From the NCBI GenBank assembly GCA_031263945.1, contig JAISEW010000015.1, positions 1-17,709 of the forward strand: 17,709 nt of DNA, in the 5' to 3' direction. This document shows, one piece after another, positions 15,901 to 17,709 of the stretch (positions are counted from its first letter, which is position 1; every line of letters begins with the position of its first letter). Source of the DNA: Gracilibacteraceae bacterium. GTDB taxonomy: Bacteria > Bacillota > Desulfitobacteriia > Desulfitobacteriales > Syntrophobotulaceae. The translations under genes were made by a program, and so were the position numbers. Under the pieces are notes generated by a model. It had not been told where the DNA came from, ran no database searches, and saw only the letters and a program-made list of their open reading frames with translations.

Positions 15901-16888
15901 TCAGTATTTCCTCTGAAACCGCGGACGCGCCGCCCAGCCCCATTACGGTCAGCAGTTCTCTTATACCGGTCATATTGCTTCTGATGAAAGATTCGGTTTC
16001 CGCGTATACCGCCGCGTTATCGGAGAGGATCAAAGGCGCTCCGGCGATATAAGCGGAAGACGTCAGCGCGTCTACGAGGTGATTGTTGGCCCCGCTGGCA
16101 ACAAACACGCCCCGGCTGTAATTAAAGCTGCCGGCAAAAAAGCGCAAAACAGACAGATTGGTGGCGTAACGATCGCCGCCTCCCAATCGCACCGGTTCGG
16201 GCAGCGAGGCAAAAACCGCGTCGCTCACCACGCCGTGTCCGCCGATGACATAGGCGCCGCCGACCCCATGCGCGGCGATGAAGGAACGCGCCGACGCCGG
16301 CAGAGCGTCCCGGCCGGTCAGCAGCACCGGCCACCCGTTTGCCGCGGCTAAAGAGGCTATGGATAAAGCGTCCGCGTTGCCGTAGGCCGTCGTCACCACC
16401 ACCGTCTTCACTTCGGTTCGCCGGGCTATTTCCTCCGCGATATTCGCCGCGGTAGCGAAGCGATCCGCCCCGCCGAGAGCGACGGTCCTCATCCCCAGCC
16501 CCCGCACGGCGTCAACCACCGGCTGGCTGATGACGCCGGAACCGCCGGCCAGATACACGTTTTTCACGCCGAGACGGCGCAGTTCGGCGGCGGTGGCTTC
16601 GGACAGCCTGGAGTTTTCGGTTATGAGAATAGGCGCCCCAAGCACTTTCGCCAGCGGCGCGACAGTCAGCGCGTCCACTAAATTGGCGTCGGCCCCCGAC
16701 GCCAACACCGCGTTCTCCGCGCTCTCCCATCCCGCCTGCGCTATCCGGGCCGCCGTCTGGTAACGGTCGGCGCCGGCCAGGCGCTCAACCGAAATATGCG
16801 CCGCCGCCACAGGCGCCGCCGCCAGTATCATCATTACCATAAAAAGGAAAACGACGCCCGGCGCCGTCCGCCCCAGTCTCTTGATCAT
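12956..16888 (-). CDS. Secreted surface protein: three CWB2 repeats plus long beta-repeat region
   Basis: The protein has 1310 residues from the ATG at 16888, placed by AAGGAGG 5 nt upstream; a TTG at 16903 lies before that site and is unlikely. A signal peptide (Lys3/Arg4, hydrophobic 11-29, likely cleavage after AAA near 30) leads to three CWB2 cell-wall-binding repeats. These begin RLAGADRYQTAARIA (37), ALGGADRFATAANIA (137) and RLGGGDRYATNLSVL (234). Known CWB2 repeats bind anionic wall polymers and anchor S-layer-type proteins. A Gly/Ser linker follows at 354-372. The remaining roughly 940 residues are low-complexity beta strands rich in Gly, Ala, Thr, Val and Asn with recurring G-x-LTV/G-x-L-x-I turns, suggesting a beta-helix adhesin or surface stalk. 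A YFWNG-x-x-W element occurs mid-region and returns as YAWNG-x-x-W at the very end. There is no LPXTG, SLH or C-terminal membrane anchor. Ligand and role are unknown. Confidence 0.9.
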   Translation of the reverse strand: MIKRLGRTAPGVVFLFMVMMILAAAPVAAAHISVERLAGADRYQTAARIAQAGWESAENAVLASGADANLVDALTVAPLAKVLGAPILITENSRLSEATAAELRRLGVKNVYLAGGSGVISQPVVDAVRGLGMRTVALGGADRFATAANIAEEIARRTEVKTVVVTTAYGNADALSIASLAAANGWPVLLTGRDALPASARSFIAAHGVGGAYVIGGHGVVSDAVFASLPEPVRLGGGDRYATNLSVLRFFAGSFNYSRGVFVASGANNHLVDALTSSAYIAGAPLILSDNAAVYAETESFIRSNMTGIRELLTVMGLGGASAVSEEILNSVLVSLGGSGTAPNGAAVPVPGITGGGSGGGGGGGSGGGGGSVVLRNIEFTGSRSAVLTLSAARAGMKLGEVEAFTGPDAPTAPLEITGISGVNTERNSNISYVLTFGESLENTHWVEIRTTGAGGLGGSVLRVRYTNQQTVIVSSPAQIPEAQSGGGVTTVVVDSPLTLYNGSLTATNSAVSIVFEKPVVAAADGVINVSGGNIVFQGGLQIYPAGRLNIASGGTVTANELEISGQVNVNSTAALNVSGDMSISGVLVNNGIVNVQDTLTVPAAGQAGGSGVLTARNLTVGGAMQVETAGGLTVTETLSLAGTLISRGNLNLSGGTVAAGAELTAFGVALVAGDLTINGAFQAESASDVTISGHLRLASAAARLAAPTRVTAGGTLSIAAGTPLAGRLTVEAGGALYDKRISAANDYWQWLDGADASITLKAGCQAAQGQRTYVGELLDPAADEPAPDPALIALERGAVLELSAAGPRLTGAATAQDDISVYTGEPLTIASFGKLSVAEGRAVTGAVQPDKNARVAALGAAANIGGFSLDPEAVYFWNGTAWSFIGPDADEIFSGFSGAGADFTVTPGGDITGINITGAAIVASILFPGGMSVDISGDLTVQKGATLIVEDGTVMNLSGGAARLLVQGEIRTSAPMNGSGVIEVENGGSLQDENPGEGDLWGDPDVKVRLQAGSRMQSGGVNLVGDGARIQLSATSTLTLEHDKYIFASGGAGGMTVISGEFALEKDLVVGANAGLNIRGSLTLPAGYGAEIAAPVTVDGELTVLRHVGGDTALTVGSGGVLRSGEDDGSSDGWDMWTGDVSFICAAGSRLHMGDKILVSSESDPEAFGPLSVESGTLTVGEDFYAINGTVGVNKAPEGAPAYVFTLDTDTKMSNDSILWVYGSLLMGDMSLTGGGGKIVVAGGGKVEIGPDAAVTFTPAAGGQWIVGAEPDPEQPEEKGILIIDAGAELSPVIPAGSYAWNGYDWEPG

Positions 16889-16953
16889 TCGCTCCTCCTT
16901 CAATTTGGTTATTCTCTGCCCACCAATTCATATCAAATTATTAACATCAATGT

Positions 16954-16981
16954 ATTATATCACATGTGCTGTAAATTTCAA
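16954..16981 (-). promoter_or_regulatory. Promoter of CWB2 surface-protein gene
   Basis: On the minus strand the -35 is TTGAAA (16981-16976), the spacer is 16 nt and the -10 is TATAAT (16959-16954), with an upstream TGA giving an extended -10 (TGnTATAAT). It lies in AT-rich DNA about 65 nt upstream of the start codon. The TTTGGG tract lies roughly 40-80 bp upstream of the -35. Confidence 0.75.
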
Positions 16982-17013
16982 ATTAAAAAAACCTTCAGAA
17001 AAACACAGAGCGA

Positions 17014-17163
17014 TCATGTTTGGGTTTGGGTTTGGGTTTGGGTTTGGGTTTGGGTTTGCACAGGCTTTGCGCTAGTTCTGCAGTCCAAATAATGGTAAAA
17101 CGCCGCATGCCCTTTGATTTCAATGCTCCCGAGTTTGCCACTTGAGGCAGCCGCATAATCCAT
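17014..17163 (-). CDS. Possible small ORF ending in a (Gln-Thr)7 tail; perhaps truncated by the IS
   Basis: A 49-residue frame starts with an ATG at 17163 and has sensible composition (MDYAAASSGKLGSIEIKG, then HAAFYHYLDCRTSAKPV). The hexanucleotide tract is then read as CAA-ACC, giving seven Gln-Thr pairs before a TGA. The frame is open about 30 nt further upstream, to a TAA inside the presumed insertion-sequence end, and the ATG has no good ribosome site. I suspect the 3' end of a gene cut by the insertion sequence. I do not recognise a family. An alternative frame gives a Lys-Pro tail but looks less protein-like. It may equally be non-coding. Confidence 0.25.
   Translation of the reverse strand: MDYAAASSGKLGSIEIKGHAAFYHYLDCRTSAKPVQTQTQTQTQTQTQT
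17019..17058 (+). repeat. Telomere-like tandem repeat (TTTGGG)6 + TTTG
   Basis: Six perfect TTTGGG units followed by TTTG make 40 bp without interruption. The plus strand has six GGG runs separated by TTT, which meets the usual rule for an intramolecular G-quadruplex. It sits between the CWB2 promoter and the insertion sequence. Perfect short tandem repeats like this are prone to slippage. A change in copy number would keep any reading frame but alter spacing. Confidence 0.95.
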
Positions 17164-17196
17164 TTTAGTTGGTACACGCCCTACGAAAAATTATTG

Positions 17197-17223
17197 AAAA
17201 ACAGCCATTTCGGCTGTTTTTTT
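17197..17223 (+). terminator. Rho-independent terminator hairpin at the IS left end
   Basis: CAGCC (17202-17206), an ATTTC loop and GGCTG (17212-17216) are flanked by an A-tract and a seven-T run, which extend the stem to about 10 bp. The T-run favours termination on the plus strand; the A-tract gives a weaker minus-strand version. It would block outside transcription from entering the transposase gene. Confidence 0.8.
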
Positions 17224-17225
17224 GC

Positions 17226-17254
17226 TTGACAGACCGAACACAATATGGTATGAT
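17226..17254 (+). promoter_or_regulatory. Promoter of the transposase gene
   Basis: TTGACA (17226-17231), a 17-nt spacer and TATGAT (17249-17254) begin 3 nt after the terminator T-run and lie about 40 nt before the transposase start. Confidence 0.75.
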
Positions 17255-17295
17255 AAAATAGTAGCCATATCCCCATATAAGGAGGAAATAACACC

Positions 17296-17709
17296 TTGTT
17301 TATCGACGTTTTCAAAAACAACGGCAAGGACTATCTCCGCCTCGCCGAGTCTCTGAGGGTGCTGAACGAAAAAGGCGCTAAAGTAGCCCGAAAAACCGTG
17401 GTAAAGAACATCGGGCCCCTGGAGAAGTTCGACGACGGGCAGCCGGAATACCTGGAGCGGCTGCGAAGATCATTCAAGGCGGGCATCCCGCTGATATTAG
17501 AGCTCCAGCCCTACTGCACAAAGGCCCAGCCCAGGGAAAAGTACACCTTCACCTTCGAGGAGGGCAGCCCGGAGTGCTTCGGCAACGCCAAGCTGTTCTC
17601 CCACGTCCTCCTTGAGCGCATACTTGAAGAGCTCGGGCTGAGGGATTTTTTCGGCTCCTACAAAGGCTTCACCAAAATCCAGTTCGACCTCTACGGGCAC
17701 GCCAAGCTG
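17296..17709 (+). CDS. IS1634/IS4-type DDE transposase, N-terminal part
   Basis: The frame starts with TTG at 17296, preceded by AAGGAGG at 17279-17285, and stays open for 138 codons to the window edge. The opening (MFIDVFKNNGKDYLRLAESL, then a KVARKTVVKNIGPLEKF stretch) matches the N-terminal domain of IS1634-family transposases, where a K-R-x-x-VKNLG-type motif is typical. The next part (residues 65-138) includes LFSHVLLERILEELGLRDFF, also family-like. The catalytic DDE residues lie beyond the window, so activity cannot be judged. The weaker TTG start would keep expression low. Codon use (many CTC, TTC, CCC) differs slightly from the adjacent genes, as expected of a mobile gene. Confidence 0.85.
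   Translation, partial: MFIDVFKNNGKDYLRLAESLRVLNEKGAKVARKTVVKNIGPLEKFDDGQPEYLERLRRSFKAGIPLILELQPYCTKAQPREKYTFTFEEGSPECFGNAKLFSHVLLERILEELGLRDFFGSYKGFTKIQFDLYGHAKL

Larger units (their letters stand above)
17175..17709 (+). mobile_element. Left part of an IS1634/IS4-type insertion sequence
   Basis: The transposase start, a terminator hairpin before it and a promoter after the hairpin are the usual left end of such an element. The right end is outside the window, so the inverted repeats and target duplication cannot be seen. The left limit is an estimate between about 17160 and 17196. Confidence 0.4.

Noticed and set aside
17019..17058. CRISPR-like array
   Set aside because: The units are 6 bp with no spacers; it is a simple tandem repeat.
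16995..17177. 60-codon minus-strand frame with a Lys-Pro tail
   Set aside because: It overlaps a better-looking frame over the same bases, has no ribosome site and unlikely composition; the Lys-Pro run is only the repeat read in another frame.

Overview
The window looks like a chromosomal segment of a GC-rich member of the Bacillota (Firmicutes), probably a clostridial or Negativicutes-type lineage. The pointers are a 1210-residue RpoC and an RpoB of the short Firmicutes type, a greA-lysS pair, a surface protein with CWB2 cell-wall-binding repeats, strong AGGAGG ribosome sites, and promoters close to TTGACA-N17-TATAAT. The lineage is inference from family resemblance; no rRNA is present to settle it.

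Layout. (1) 1-1160, minus strand: the start of a membrane protein with an N-terminal heavy-metal-associated (HMA) domain fused to a TauE/SafE (CcdA/CycZ-like) transporter domain; its C-terminus lies outside the window. (2) 1205-1432, plus strand: a 75-residue remnant that resembles the core of YjbQ-family proteins. (3) 1471-4113, minus strand: a tight operon greA-lysS-ygjP-like metallopeptidase, driven by a perfect consensus promoter. (4) 4293-4970, plus strand: a GntR/FCD regulator divergent from greA, with its own perfect consensus promoter back to back with the greA promoter. (5) 5173-12429, plus strand: rpoB and rpoC, with a strong promoter whose -35 box overlaps the stop codon of the GntR gene, followed by a leader of about 170 nt. 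(6) 12426-16888, minus strand: a large secreted CWB2 surface protein and an AAG-type DNA-3-methyladenine glycosylase. The two overlap by 4 nt, and the glycosylase also overlaps rpoC tail to tail by 3 nt. (7) 16889-17295: an AT-rich promoter region, a telomere-like (TTTGGG)n tract, a possible truncated small ORF, a terminator hairpin and a promoter. (8) 17296 to the end, plus strand: the N-terminal part of an IS1634/IS4-type transposase.

How the parts relate. rpoBC stands apart from its usual rplKAJL neighbours upstream and the rpsL-rpsG-fusA genes downstream. A GntR regulator occupies the place where rplL is normally found. Transcription factor (greA), translation enzyme (lysS) and RNA polymerase genes are thus gathered around one divergent regulatory region at 4113-4293. 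Both polymerase subunits carry long acidic C-terminal tails. I see no phage, CRISPR array, toxin-antitoxin pair or defence island. The oddities most worth following are the polymerase tails, the GntR-rpoBC junction with its leader, the CWB2/beta-repeat protein, and the hexanucleotide tract next to the insertion sequence.
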